This document shows positions 41,141-41,321 of a stretch of DNA of 41,321 nucleotides, piece after piece. The first letter of the stretch is position 1; every line of letters begins with the position of its first letter. The translations under genes were made by a program, and so were the position numbers. The DNA comes from JAGGVT01 sp965369605. Its GTDB lineage: Bacteria > JAJVIF01 > JAGGVT01. The notes under the pieces are model-generated. The model was not told the origin of the DNA. It ran no database searches and saw only the letters and a list, made by a program, of their open reading frames with translations. Where the stretch lies: NCBI GenBank assembly GCA_965369605.1, contig CBDURE010000016.1:1-41321 (forward strand), in the 5' to 3' direction.

Positions 41141-41221
41141 CCGGGAGCTTCGACACCCTTGCCAAAACACCGGGAGCTTCGGCACCCTTGCCGGAAAGCC
41201 GGGTGCATCAGCACTCCTGTC
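41141..41221. repeat. Three tandem 29-bp repeats after the VWA operon
   Basis: CCGGGAGCTTCGACACCCTT-type units start at 41141, 41170 and 41199; the third has diverged. Period 29 bp (23 conserved plus 6 variable). Too few and not separated by unique spacers, so not a CRISPR. Confidence 0.75.
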
Positions 41222-41238
41222 ATTCCCGCGAAAGAGCC

Positions 41239-41321
41239 TGTCGGAAAAGATGTCGCAAACAAGAAGCCCCCACCCCAGCCCTCCCCGCGAGCGGGGAGGG
41301 AGAATGTTGTCTTTTCCCTTC
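41239..41321 (+). mobile_element. TGTCGGGAAAGGT element, copy 4 (cut by window end)
   Basis: Begins TGTCGGAAAAGAT, preceded by CATTCCCGCGAAAG, then the CCCCCACCCCAGCCC block and the CCCGCGAGCGGG palindrome. It runs off the window, so its right end is not visible. Confidence 0.7.

Noticed and set aside
41141..41221. 29-bp repeats as a CRISPR
   Set aside because: Only three units, the third diverged, and the 6-nt gaps are too short for spacers.

Overview
The window reads as chromosomal DNA of a heterotrophic bacterium with a Gram-negative-type envelope, moderately AT-rich by eye (not computed). Clues are several lipoproteins with lipoboxes, lgt, a Bat-type von Willebrand operon, periplasmic redox (CcdA), electron-transfer flavoproteins, and two GT-C-like membrane proteins carrying the HPPGYPLY signature. 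No gene pins down a phylum. The mixture, together with crowded intergenic palindromes, suits an uncultivated or candidate-phylum lineage; that is inference. Promoters are sigma70-like (TTGACA / TAAAAT-type, 16-18 nt spacing) and Shine-Dalgarno sites are usually GGAG or GGAGG.

Layout. 1-4432 (minus): two secreted lipoproteins that share an N-terminal domain but end differently, one in a clostripain-type C11 protease, the other in a seven-repeat SBBP-like propeller. 4766-9812 (minus): purine genes purM-purL-purQ, with PurL carrying two fused PurS-like domains. 10007-13984: a secreted transglycosylase-like protein, a HTH/Cys-rich protein and a DUF5693 membrane protein. 14133-18951 (plus): tRNA-Leu(CAA), manA, etfBA with a terminator hairpin in its leader, and lgt behind a long leader with mutually exclusive helices. 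19171-28676: rsgA, a DUF2723/TPR protein, dnaN, a circularly permuted CcdA, a DUF1599 protein, a small membrane protein and a second GT-C-like protein. 29082-33333: recJ, glycyl-tRNA synthetase, a possible structured ncRNA, and HU. 33541-41131: a class I/II aminotransferase, a RloA/RloB-like ATPase-TOPRIM pair of the kind linked to phage defence, then a DUF58 - VWA - patatin - VWA operon.

How parts work together. PurM, PurSSL and PurQ catalyse consecutive purine steps (PurL/PurQ make FGAM, PurM closes the ring to AIR). Lgt would lipidate the two lipoproteins. EtfB and EtfA form one flavoprotein. DUF58 and the two VWA proteins resemble the Bat (aerotolerance/MoxR-associated) system, but no MoxR ATPase is next to them and a patatin-like protein sits between the two VWA genes.

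Intergenic DNA is unusually full of dispersed elements: a roughly 190-220 bp element with TGTCGGGAAAGGT terminal inverted repeats (four copies), GGTTAGYA octamer arrays directly at the 3' ends of genes, CCATGCTAAAGCATGG palindromes, AGCAGAGGGTTT palindromes, GAGCCCCGAACGTTAGTGAG inverted repeats, and others. No CRISPR array, rRNA or complete transposase gene was seen. The most novel items are the permuted CcdA, the lgt leader, the lipoprotein pair, the 3'-end octamer arrays and the patatin inside the VWA operon.
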